Source: Phocaeicola plebeius (GTDB lineage Bacteria; Bacteroidota; Bacteroidia; Bacteroidales; Bacteroidaceae). From it: DNA of 46,065 nt. Below, piece after piece: positions 7,894 through 15,628 of the stretch. Every line of letters begins with the position of its first letter. The first letter of the stretch is position 1. Both the position numbers and the translations under genes were made by a program. Location of the stretch: assembly GCA_004558305.1 (NCBI GenBank), contig SFDG01000010.1, positions 1-46,065 on the forward strand, in the 5' to 3' direction. The notes under the pieces were generated by a model. The model saw nothing but the letters and a program-made list of their open reading frames with translations. It was not told the DNA's origin and did not search any database.

Positions 7894-7972
7894 TGTCATT
7901 CTGAGCGCAAGCGAAGAATCTGTCCGCATCCAGTGAATGTCTTCAGATTCTTCGCTTGTGTTCAGAATGACA
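7894..7972. repeat. Palindromic repeat element downstream of atpG
   Basis: Two 29-nt arms (7894-7922 and 7944-7972) are inverted copies with only two differences, starting TGTCATTCTGA and ending AAGAATCTG, around a 21-nt loop. It is followed by CATTTTTTATA, so on the plus strand it can also serve as the atp terminator. It belongs to the same family as 385-501 and 11858-11944. Confidence 0.75.
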
Positions 7973-8075
7973 TTTTTTATATCTATTTTATATCTATCGT
8001 TGATTATTGACGCACTCTCTGTCTTGTGTTAGAGAATCTCCTGCGTGTTTTACAGCTTTCCTTTCCCTCCATCCC

Positions 8076-8117
8076 TATATCGTACCTTCGACGATAACAG
8101 GCAGGCGTTATATCGTA
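8076..8117. promoter_or_regulatory. Candidate XylR operator boxes
   Basis: TATATCGTA occurs twice in direct orientation (8076-8084 and 8109-8117), 33 bp apart, about three helical turns. An inverted CGATAAC lies between them and can pair with GTTATATCG. This is the only repeated motif upstream of the regulator-xylB-xylA operon. Autoregulation by the Nudix regulator is inferred, not shown. Confidence 0.4.
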
Positions 8118-8183
8118 AAATCAACGAAAACTATATGTTTGTAGAATAATGCTTTATAACATGTATATTTTTTAGAACGTTTC

Positions 8184-8215
8184 ATTGTCAGATATCGGAA
8201 TACTTGCTATATTTG
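8184..8215 (+). promoter_or_regulatory. Promoter of the xylR-xylB-xylA operon
   Basis: ATTG (8184-8187), 20 bp, then TATATTTG (8208-8215): a good Bacteroidetes promoter with one mismatch at -33. GCGGCGT follows, as at the atp promoter. The leader to the ATG at 8245 would be about 20 nt. Confidence 0.7.
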
Positions 8216-8244
8216 CGGCGTGAACCAAAAAATGAAGAGCAACT

Positions 8245-8985
8245 ATGGAAACAGAGAAGGTGTCAGACCGCATTGTCGATATCCACGTGTCGGTCGATTG
8301 CGTCTTGGTGGGTTTCGACGGAGAGCATCTGCGGGTGCTGCTGGTGAGGCAGACAGGCAAGCAGACCGACGACGGGCATCCTGTGTGGAAATTGCCCGGC
8401 AGCCTGATTTATGCCGAAGAAGACCTCGACGATGCTGCCAAGCGCGTGCTCACCGAGCTGACAGGACTGAAGAACATCAAGATGGCCCAGTTCAAGGCAT
8501 ACGGCTCGAAAGACCGCACCTCCAATCCCAAAGACGTGTCGTGGCTGGAGCGTTTCCATCGGATTACGGAAGGCAGGGTGGGGCGCATCGTGACCATCGC
8601 CTATCTCTCCTTGCTCAAGATAGACCGGCAGAGCCGTCAGCTCAGTACTGCCTACGATGCCTGTTGGGTGCCGGTGGAGGAGGTGCAGGCCTTGGCCTTC
8701 GACCACCAGCAGATTCTCGCAGACGCGCTTGCCTATATCCGGCAGTATGTGGAGCGGTCGCCGGCGGTGATGTTCGACCTGCTGCCTCGCAAGTTCACCG
8801 CCGCCCAGCTACGCATCCTCTTCCAGCTGGTCTATGACAAGGCGTTCGACGTGAGCAATTTCCACAAGCGCATCGCCCAGCTGCCGTATGTGGTGCCGAT
8901 GGAAGAGAAAGAGACCGGGGTGGCGCATCGTGCCGCCCGCTATTACAAGTTTGACCGAGTTATTTACAATAAGTTGAGAAATTAA
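8245..8985 (+). CDS. xylR: Nudix-related transcriptional regulator of xylose genes (NrtR family, XylR-like)
   Basis: 246 aa: an N-terminal Nudix fold (about 10-150) and a C-terminal winged helix (about 165-240, LPRKFTAAQLRILFQLVYDKAFDVSNFHKRI) as in NrtR regulators. The Nudix box (residues 53-75) is degenerate: first Gly is Ser, and two Glu of REUxEExGU are Val and Leu. Hydrolysis is therefore unlikely, and the fold probably senses a sugar derivative. Nudix-type XylR and AraR are known in Bacteroides, and the gene sits 10 bp upstream of xylB, which supports the assignment. It is the first gene of the operon, so autoregulation is likely. The gene name is by family and context. Confidence 0.85.
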   Translation: METEKVSDRIVDIHVSVDCVLVGFDGEHLRVLLVRQTGKQTDDGHPVWKLPGSLIYAEEDLDDAAKRVLTELTGLKNIKMAQFKAYGSKDRTSNPKDVSWLERFHRITEGRVGRIVTIAYLSLLKIDRQSRQLSTAYDACWVPVEEVQALAFDHQQILADALAYIRQYVERSPAVMFDLLPRKFTAAQLRILFQLVYDKAFDVSNFHKRIAQLPYVVPMEEKETGVAHRAARYYKFDRVIYNKLRN

Positions 8986-8995
8986 GACATACATT

Positions 8996-10471
8996 ATGAA
9001 GTATCTGTTAGGGTATGATATCGGAAGTTCGTCGGTAAAGGCCAGTCTGGTCAATGCCGAAACGGGCAAGTGTGAGGCGACTGCCTTCTATCCCAAGAAG
9101 GAAGCGGAAATCATGGCAGTGCGTCCCGGATGGGCGGAGCAGCATCCGGAACAGTGGTGGGAATCGTTGAAGTTGGCTACGGCCGATGTGCTGGCCCGCA
9201 GCGGAGCTCCCAAAGAGGAGATTGCCGCCATCGGCATCTCGTACCAGATGCACGGGCTGGTATGTGTCGACAAGCACCGGCAGGTGCTGCGTCCGGCCAT
9301 CATCTGGTGCGATTCGCGCGCGGTTCCCTATGGCGAAAAGGCGTTCCGCGATCTGGGCGAAGAGCGTTGCCTGTCGCATCTGCTCAATTCGCCGGGAAAC
9401 TTCACGGCGTCGAAGCTGGCATGGGTGAAGGAGAACGAACCGGAGGTATTCAGCCGGATCGACAAGATCATGCTGCCGGGCGACTATGTGGCCCTGCGGC
9501 TGACAGGGGAGGCCTGTACGACGGTGTCGGGCCTGTCGGAAGGCATCTTCTGGGACTTCCGGAAGCATGAGACGGCCCGTTTCCTGATGGACTATTACGG
9601 CTTTGACCGCTCGTTGGTGCCCGATATCCGTCCCACTTTCGCCGAGCAGGGCCGCGTGACGGCCGCTGCCGCAGAGGAGCTGGGGCTGAAGGAGGGGACT
9701 CCGGTGACCTACCGTGCCGGCGACCAGCCCAACAATGCCCTTTCGCTCAATGTGTTCGAACCCGGAGAGATTGCCTCTACAGCCGGCACGTCGGGAGTCG
9801 TGTACGGGGTGAACGGGGCCGTCAACTACGATCCCTTGTCGCGTGTCAATACCTTTGCCCATGTCAACCATACCGCCGACCAGACCCGCCTGGGGGTGCT
9901 GCTGTGCATCAACGGCACGGGTATTCTCAATTCGTGGATGAAGCGCAACGTGGTGCCGGAAGGTGTGTCGTATGCCGAGATGAACCAGCTGGCCGCCCAG
10001 GCCCCCATCGGATCGGGCGGAGTGAGCATCCTGCCGTTCGGCAATGGGGCCGAGCGGATGCTGCAGAACCGCGAGGCGGGCTGCTCGATTCATGGCGTCA
10101 ACTTCAATGTCCATCATCGCAGCCATTTGTTGCGTGCGGCGCAAGAAGGTATCGTGTTCTCGTTCCGCTATGGCATTGACATCATGAAGCAGATGGGGAT
10201 CGACGTGCGGAAAATCCATGCCGGTCATGCCAACATGTTCCTCAGCCCGTTGTTCCGCGACACGTTGGCCGGGGTGACAGGAGCCGTCATCGAACTCTAC
10301 GATACCGACGGATCGGTGGGAGCGGCTAAGGGAGCCGGCATGGGGGCCGGCATCTACCGTGACCATCATGAGGCATTTGCCACACTCGACAGGCTGGCCG
10401 TCATCGAGCCGTCTGCGGCCGATGCGCCGGCCTACGAAGAAGCCTACCAGCGCTGGAAAAGCTATCTGTGA
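8996..10471 (+). CDS. xylB: Xylulokinase
   Basis: Phosphorylates D-xylulose to xylulose 5-phosphate with ATP, feeding the pentose phosphate pathway. 491 aa, FGGY family: the N-terminal phosphate-1 motif YDIGSSSVK, the substrate motif YQMHGLV (MHG 85-87, typical of XylB), catalytic base D243 in AGDQPNNA, and C-terminal GAAKGAG. It lies between xylR (10 bp) and xylA (47 bp). Confidence 0.96.
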   Translation: MKYLLGYDIGSSSVKASLVNAETGKCEATAFYPKKEAEIMAVRPGWAEQHPEQWWESLKLATADVLARSGAPKEEIAAIGISYQMHGLVCVDKHRQVLRPAIIWCDSRAVPYGEKAFRDLGEERCLSHLLNSPGNFTASKLAWVKENEPEVFSRIDKIMLPGDYVALRLTGEACTTVSGLSEGIFWDFRKHETARFLMDYYGFDRSLVPDIRPTFAEQGRVTAAAAEELGLKEGTPVTYRAGDQPNNALSLNVFEPGEIASTAGTSGVVYGVNGAVNYDPLSRVNTFAHVNHTADQTRLGVLLCINGTGILNSWMKRNVVPEGVSYAEMNQLAAQAPIGSGGVSILPFGNGAERMLQNREAGCSIHGVNFNVHHRSHLLRAAQEGIVFSFRYGIDIMKQMGIDVRKIHAGHANMFLSPLFRDTLAGVTGAVIELYDTDGSVGAAKGAGMGAGIYRDHHEAFATLDRLAVIEPSAADAPAYEEAYQRWKSYL

Positions 10472-10518
10472 CGACAAGAAGAAAAATAATACATTACTTA
10501 CTAATAAATTGAACAACT

Positions 10519-11829
10519 ATGAAAGAGTATTTTCCTGGAATTGAGAAAATCAAGTTTGAAGGCGTAGAAAGCAAGAACCCGATGGCTTTCCGCTATTACG
10601 ATGCAGAACGGGTAGTGATGGGCAAGAAGATGAAAGACTGGCTGAAGTTCTCCATGGCTTGGTGGCACACCCTGTGCGCCGAAGGAAGCGACCAGTTCGG
10701 AGGCGGCACGAAGAAGTTCCCCTGGAAGGGCAACCCCGACAAGGTGCAGGCTGCCAAGGAAAAGATGGATGCCGGCTTCGAATTCATGCAGAAGATGGGC
10801 ATCGAATACTACTGCTTCCACGACACGGACCTCTGTGACGAGGCCGAAACCATCGAAGAATACGAAGCCAATCTGAAGGAAATCGTGGCCTACGCCAAGC
10901 AGAAGCAGGCAGCCACCGGCATCAAGCTGTTGTGGGGCACCGCCAATGTCTTCGGCCATGCCCGCTACATGAACGGTGCGGCTACCAATCCCGACTTCGA
11001 CGTGGTAGCACGGGCGGCTGTGCAGATCAAGAACGCCATCGATGCCACCATCGAACTGGGCGGCACGAACTACGTGTTCTGGGGCGGTCGTGAAGGCTAT
11101 ATGTCTCTGCTCAACACCGACCAGAAGCGCGAAAAAGACCATCTGGCCCAGATGCTGACCTTGGCCCGCGACTATGCCCGCGCCAACGGATTCACGGGCA
11201 CGTTCCTCATCGAGCCGAAACCGATGGAACCCTCGAAGCACCAGTATGATGTGGATACGGAAACGGTGATCGGCTTCCTGAAGGCACACGGCCTGGACAA
11301 GGACTTCAAGGTAAACATCGAGGTGAACCATGCCACCTTGGCCGGTCATCCGTTTGAGCACGAACTGTGCGTGGCAGTGGACAACGGAATGCTGGGATCT
11401 ATCGATGCCAACCGCGGCGACTATCAGAACGGATGGGATACAGACCAGTTCCCCATTGACAACTATGAGCTGACGCAGGCCATGTTGCAGATTATCCGTA
11501 ATGGAGGTCTGGGCAACGGCGGTACGAACTTCGATGCCAAGACGCGCCGGAATTCGACCGATCTGGAAGATATCTTCATTGCCCATATCGCCGGTATGGA
11601 TGCCATGGCCCGTGCCTTGCTGAGCGCCGCCCGCCTGCTCGAAGAGTCGCCCTACCGGCAGATGCTGGCCGACCGCTATGCTTCGTTCGACAGCGGCAAA
11701 GGCAAGGAATTCGAAGAAGGCAAGCTCACGCTGGAAGAAGTGGTGGCTTATGCCAAGCAGCAGGGTGAACCGAAGCAGACCAGCGGCAAGCAGGAACTGT
11801 ATGAGGCTATTCTGAACATGTATTGCTGA
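10519..11829 (+). CDS. xylA: Xylose isomerase
   Basis: Interconverts D-xylose and D-xylulose in the cytoplasm; requires two divalent metal ions. 436 aa, the long class II form. The catalytic pair H101 and D104 lies in YCFHDTDL; metal-ligand motifs IEPKPMEPSKHQYD and VNHATLAGHPFEHEL are present. It is the last gene of the operon. No xylose transporter gene follows, whereas a known Bacteroides operon has xylT next; uptake must be encoded elsewhere. Confidence 0.98.
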   Translation: MKEYFPGIEKIKFEGVESKNPMAFRYYDAERVVMGKKMKDWLKFSMAWWHTLCAEGSDQFGGGTKKFPWKGNPDKVQAAKEKMDAGFEFMQKMGIEYYCFHDTDLCDEAETIEEYEANLKEIVAYAKQKQAATGIKLLWGTANVFGHARYMNGAATNPDFDVVARAAVQIKNAIDATIELGGTNYVFWGGREGYMSLLNTDQKREKDHLAQMLTLARDYARANGFTGTFLIEPKPMEPSKHQYDVDTETVIGFLKAHGLDKDFKVNIEVNHATLAGHPFEHELCVAVDNGMLGSIDANRGDYQNGWDTDQFPIDNYELTQAMLQIIRNGGLGNGGTNFDAKTRRNSTDLEDIFIAHIAGMDAMARALLSAARLLEESPYRQMLADRYASFDSGKGKEFEEGKLTLEEVVAYAKQQGEPKQTSGKQELYEAILNMYC

Positions 11830-11857
11830 CATCAATAGGTATATTCAATAAATATGT

Positions 11858-11944
11858 TGTTGTTCTGAGGGCTGGTGAAGGTCGGCCGGCATCGACAGAC
11901 GGCTGTGAGGTGGGGCGGATGCTTTGTCGGCACTCAGAATGACA
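11858..11944. repeat. Degenerate palindromic repeat between xylA and manC
   Basis: A left arm like TGTTGTTCTGAG and a right arm CACTCAGAATGACA (11931-11944) are outer ends of the TGTCATTCTGAG family, with an unrelated GC-rich centre. It is followed by AAAAATG rather than a T-run. It may act as the xyl operon 3' structure. Confidence 0.45.
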
Positions 11945-12000
11945 AAAATGAGAAACATACATTTTTCTCCTCTCCTTCCTTCTTCATTGAAGAATTTTAT

Positions 12001-12008
12001 TATCTTTG
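12001..12008 (+). promoter_or_regulatory. -7 element for manC
   Basis: TATCTTTG matches TAnnTTTG exactly and stands 28 bp before the ATG at 12036. No clear TTTG is found 19-21 bp upstream. Confidence 0.5.
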
Positions 12009-12035
12009 CAACCTAACTTCAATGCTCATGCTATT

Positions 12036-13103
12036 ATGAATCTGAAAAATAATCACGTGGTAATTATGGCAGGTGGAGTAGGCAGCCGATTCTGGCCGAT
12101 GAGTACTCCCGAGATGCCGAAACAGTTTATTGATGTATTGGGCTGCGGACGGACATTGATTCAATTGGCCTATGACCGTTTTCAAGGTATCTGTCTGCCC
12201 GAGAACTTCTGGGTGGTGACCTCTGCCAAGTATGTGGATCTGGTGAAGGCGCAGCTGCCCGATCTGCAGGATGACCATATCCTGCGCGAGCCGTGCCGCC
12301 GGAGCACTGCACCATGCATTGCTTATGTCAGCTGGAAAATCAAGGCCAGGAATCCCCGTGCTAATATTGTGGTGACCCCGAGCGACCATGTAGTGCTCGA
12401 CAACCGTGAGTTTGCCCGCGTCGTGAAGTCTGCCATGAAGTTTACCGCCGATTCGGATGCCATCGTAACATTGGGCATGAAAGCCACCCGTCCCGAAACG
12501 GGCTATGGCTATATTGAAGCCGACCTTTCCATGGCCTGTCCTTCGAACAAGGAAATCTACCGGGTGGACAAGTTCCGCGAAAAGCCCGATTTAGCCACCG
12601 CCAAACGCTATCTCCAGAAGAAAAACTATTTCTGGAACGCAGGCATATTCGTCTGGAACGTGAGCACCATCGTCAATGCGTTGCGCGTGTACCAGCCTAC
12701 AATCGGTGACATCTTCGAACGGATGCTGCCTTATTTCTATACCGACAAGGAGCAGGAATTGGTGGACGAGTCCTTCCCCATGTGTGAGAACATTTCCATT
12801 GACTATGCCATCATGGAGAAGGCCGACGAAATCTATGTATTCCCCGCTTCGTTCGGCTGGAGTGATTTGGGTACCTGGGGCTCGCTGCATGACCACATGC
12901 GCAAGGATGTCTATGACAACTTGTGCCTGGGACCGGACATTAAGGTTTATGAAACCCGCAACTGCGTGATTCATACGTTGCAGGAGAAGAAGGTCATCGT
13001 GCAGGGACTGGAGGGCTATTTGGTGGCTGAAAACCAGGATTCATTGCTCATTTGCCGTCTGACGGAGGAACAGCGCATCGGTGATTTTGCCAAGGAAGAC
13101 TAA
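12036..13103 (+). CDS. manC: Mannose-1-phosphate guanylyltransferase (GDP-mannose pyrophosphorylase)
   Basis: Makes GDP-mannose from GTP and mannose 1-phosphate, precursor of mannose- and fucose-containing glycans. 355 aa with the nucleotidyltransferase motif MAGGVGSRFWP (11-21) followed by PKQF (28-31) and the sugar-binding motif FREKP. It has only the transferase part plus a short left-handed helix end (VEGYLVAENQDSLLIC-like); the C-terminal isomerase domain of bifunctional ManC/AlgA (about 470 aa) is absent. The ATG at 12036 was chosen because an upstream TTG at 12006 lies inside the promoter. It ends 17 bp before the DUF368 gene. Confidence 0.92.
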   Translation: MNLKNNHVVIMAGGVGSRFWPMSTPEMPKQFIDVLGCGRTLIQLAYDRFQGICLPENFWVVTSAKYVDLVKAQLPDLQDDHILREPCRRSTAPCIAYVSWKIKARNPRANIVVTPSDHVVLDNREFARVVKSAMKFTADSDAIVTLGMKATRPETGYGYIEADLSMACPSNKEIYRVDKFREKPDLATAKRYLQKKNYFWNAGIFVWNVSTIVNALRVYQPTIGDIFERMLPYFYTDKEQELVDESFPMCENISIDYAIMEKADEIYVFPASFGWSDLGTWGSLHDHMRKDVYDNLCLGPDIKVYETRNCVIHTLQEKKVIVQGLEGYLVAENQDSLLICRLTEEQRIGDFAKED

Positions 13104-13120
13104 CTGGAGACAGCACACGC

Positions 13121-14026
13121 ATGGAGAGAAAATTCAAGGATTATGCGCTCCTTGTCCTGAAAGGCATGGGCATGGGGGCTGCTGATGTCGTGCCCGGCGT
13201 ATCGGGCGGTACGATAGCTTTCATAGTAGGCATTTACGATGAGCTGATCCAGTCAATCAAGAGTATCAATGTGACGGCCTTGCGGCTGTTCTTTACGGGA
13301 CATTTTTCAGAGGGATGGAAACAGGTGAACGGCAATTTCCTGCTGTCAATAGTGGTGGGAATCGGAATCAGTGTGTTCTCGTTGGCAAAAATCATCACTT
13401 GGTTGCTGACGAACCATCCGGTACTGGTCTGGGCGTTTTTCTTCGGACTGGTATTGGCATCTGCCTGGTTCGTGGCGAAGGATGTGTCGCGTTGGACATG
13501 GAAGACGGTGCTGGGCTTCGTGGCCGGTACGGTGTCCGCCTATTTCATTACCGTTGCTACGCCGGCCGAAACCCCTTCTAACCTGCTGTTTGTGTTCCTC
13601 TGCGGGGCCATCGCCATCTGTGCGATGATTCTGCCCGGTATTTCCGGTAGCTTCATCCTGGTGTTGCTGGGCAAGTATTTCTATATAATGGATGCGGTGA
13701 AGTCCCTTCGTCTGCTGGTGCTCGGTGTGTTTGCGGCCGGTGCCTGCGTCGGCATTACCACTTTTTCACGGCTGCTGTCCTTTGCCTTGACGCATGTACG
13801 CAATCTGACTTTGGCCGTCCTGTCGGGATTCATGCTCGGCTCGCTCAACAAGGTATGGCCGTGGAAGGAAACCTTGTCTACCTTCACAGACAGTCATGGG
13901 ATAGTGAAACCACTGGTGGAGCGGAACGTACTTCCCAATGCATCGGTTCTGGAAGCGGTCGTCCTGATGGTGGTCGGCTTTCTGCTGGTCTATGGTCTGG
14001 AGAAAGTCTCTACCCGCCGGCCATGA
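13121..14026 (+). CDS. DUF368 membrane protein, polyprenyl-phosphate transporter (PopT-like)
   Basis: 301 aa, mostly membrane segments (about eight). The two signature repeats VVPGVSGGTIAF (near residue 24) and ILPGISGSFIL (near 170) mark DUF368, whose members (PopT) were recently shown to help recycle undecaprenyl phosphate across the inner membrane. The repeated motif suggests an inverted-repeat fold. It lies 17 bp after manC, so the pair may be co-transcribed, which fits envelope glycan assembly. It is convergent with the TPR gene at 14078-15514. Confidence 0.8.
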   Translation: MERKFKDYALLVLKGMGMGAADVVPGVSGGTIAFIVGIYDELIQSIKSINVTALRLFFTGHFSEGWKQVNGNFLLSIVVGIGISVFSLAKIITWLLTNHPVLVWAFFFGLVLASAWFVAKDVSRWTWKTVLGFVAGTVSAYFITVATPAETPSNLLFVFLCGAIAICAMILPGISGSFILVLLGKYFYIMDAVKSLRLLVLGVFAAGACVGITTFSRLLSFALTHVRNLTLAVLSGFMLGSLNKVWPWKETLSTFTDSHGIVKPLVERNVLPNASVLEAVVLMVVGFLLVYGLEKVSTRRP

Positions 14027-14077
14027 GAGGCCACTAAGGGGAAGGTGTCCGAGAATTTTGGATTACCAATCATTCTA

Positions 14078-15514
14078 TCATTGGCCGCTACCATCATGTC
14101 TGCGGATGCTTTCTGCCAGCTGGTAGAACTTTCGGTCGGTACTGGCCATCTGCCGGTACAATAAATCGTCGAACGACGCAGGGGACAAGGAAACGGCCTT
14201 TTGGAGGTAGGTGACGGCCTGAGTTTCCCGGTTCAGCTGGAAACAGCAATACGCCATCGACAGATAGTTGCACTGGTTGTACTCGCTGTCTTTCCGGTCC
14301 ACTTCCTCAAACCATTCGAGTGCCTGTAGCCACTCGTCGCCCATCAGGCAAATCTGGGCGGCTGTTTCCGTTGCTTCCACCTCAAATTCGGTATTTTTCG
14401 CCAGCAAGAGTCCGTTGTGGAGAAAGAAAAGCGCTTCCTCCCTCTTTTCAATCCGGAACATCAGCTCGCCCCAGGTGAGGTAGAGCTGGTAGTTCTCCTT
14501 GTCCAACTGTTGCGACAGTATCAGATGGTCGTAGGCTTTTTTCAGTTCTCCTTTCTTGATGAAACAGTCGGCCAGCTTCTGATAGGCATTGGCTTTTTCA
14601 GAGTCGTTCAGGTTCGGGAGGGTCAGGGCCAGTTCGGCATATTTCTCGCAGTTCGGATAATCTTTCAGGTAATAGTAGCATTGCATGAGAGCCAGCCAGG
14701 CCACCGATTTGTCGTTGCTGTTCGCTTCTGCCTTCTTGAATGCGCCAATGGCATGGTCTGTATCGTTTTCCAGCAGGTAGATGGCTCCCTTGATCTGGTA
14801 GGCCATGGGGTCCTTGTCATGGATAGCCAGGGCAAAGTCGACGGCTTCGTGCGCCTTTTCCAGCTCGTTCATGCCCATGTAGGCATGGGCAAGATTTTTC
14901 CAATAGCGCGATTCGTACGGGTAGAGGTCAATCAGCTCGTTCAGGAAAGGAGGCAGCTGATTGTCGTTGCCTGACGAGTGCAGGTAGTCTACCATGCTTT
15001 CCAGTACATCCGGATGGTGAGGGGCTTCAGCATAGGCCACATCCAGCCATTCCTTGGCCAGGTCGTAACTGTAGGTGTCCAGACAGACATCCACGATGTC
15101 CAGGATGGTGTCCAGCGTCTGATCCTGCCGGTAGAGACGGTCGAAAATACGGGCTGCTTCCTCTGGGAAAGATTTGTTCAGCATCAGTTGTGCCCGGAGC
15201 AGCAGTGCCTCGCGGTCGTTGGGGTCGGTCATGAGGTCCAGCAGTTTCTCTGCCTGTTCATATTGTCCTTGTGCCATCAGATTGCCGCATTTGAAGGTCT
15301 GTATGTCTGGATTGTCGGGATGAAGGGACAAGGCATAGTCGACCACCTTGTCACCTTGCTCGAATTTGCCGATGGTGGCATAATATTCAGCAAGCAACAG
15401 CAGGTCGTCACTCTCGAAATAGGGTCGGCTGCCTTCATCCATGGCACGTTCGTATTGTTGCAGGATGGCCATGAAATGCGGAGTCTTGAAGTCTGGACTG
15501 ATATCGTTTTTCAT
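14078..15514 (-). CDS. Tetratricopeptide repeat protein
   Basis: 478 aa, almost entirely helix-turn-helix TPR units (for example YWKNLAHAYMGMNELEKAHEA, YEQAEKLLDLM, ANAYQKLADCFIKKGELKKA). No signal peptide or membrane segment is seen, so it is probably a cytoplasmic scaffold. There are no catalytic motifs and no specific partner can be named. On the minus strand it lies 114 bp downstream of glnS. A weak TAAAGATA (15536-15543) could be its -7 element. Confidence 0.8.
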   Translation of the reverse strand: MKNDISPDFKTPHFMAILQQYERAMDEGSRPYFESDDLLLLAEYYATIGKFEQGDKVVDYALSLHPDNPDIQTFKCGNLMAQGQYEQAEKLLDLMTDPNDREALLLRAQLMLNKSFPEEAARIFDRLYRQDQTLDTILDIVDVCLDTYSYDLAKEWLDVAYAEAPHHPDVLESMVDYLHSSGNDNQLPPFLNELIDLYPYESRYWKNLAHAYMGMNELEKAHEAVDFALAIHDKDPMAYQIKGAIYLLENDTDHAIGAFKKAEANSNDKSVAWLALMQCYYYLKDYPNCEKYAELALTLPNLNDSEKANAYQKLADCFIKKGELKKAYDHLILSQQLDKENYQLYLTWGELMFRIEKREEALFFLHNGLLLAKNTEFEVEATETAAQICLMGDEWLQALEWFEEVDRKDSEYNQCNYLSMAYCCFQLNRETQAVTYLQKAVSLSPASFDDLLYRQMASTDRKFYQLAESIRRHDGSGQ

Positions 15515-15628
15515 GAATCAAGTAGAATGTTGCTGTAAAGATACTATCGGTTCTCCGGTTTTCTGGAGCCGGTGAAGGACAGAATGCCGGAGAACCTGGA
15601 ATGGTATGTAACGGTGGAGCTTTGGAAC

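Larger units (their letters stand above)
7973..8244. other. Spacer upstream of the xylose operon
   Basis: AT-rich region with no protein gene. It contains the repeated TATATCGTA boxes (8076-8117) and the promoter at 8184-8215. A second TAnnTTTG match (TATGTTTG, 8134-8141) lacks a correctly spaced TTTG. Confidence 0.6.

Noticed and set aside
12006..12035. Upstream TTG start for manC
   Set aside because: It overlaps the TATCTTTG -7 element; ATG 12036 gives the normal N-terminus.
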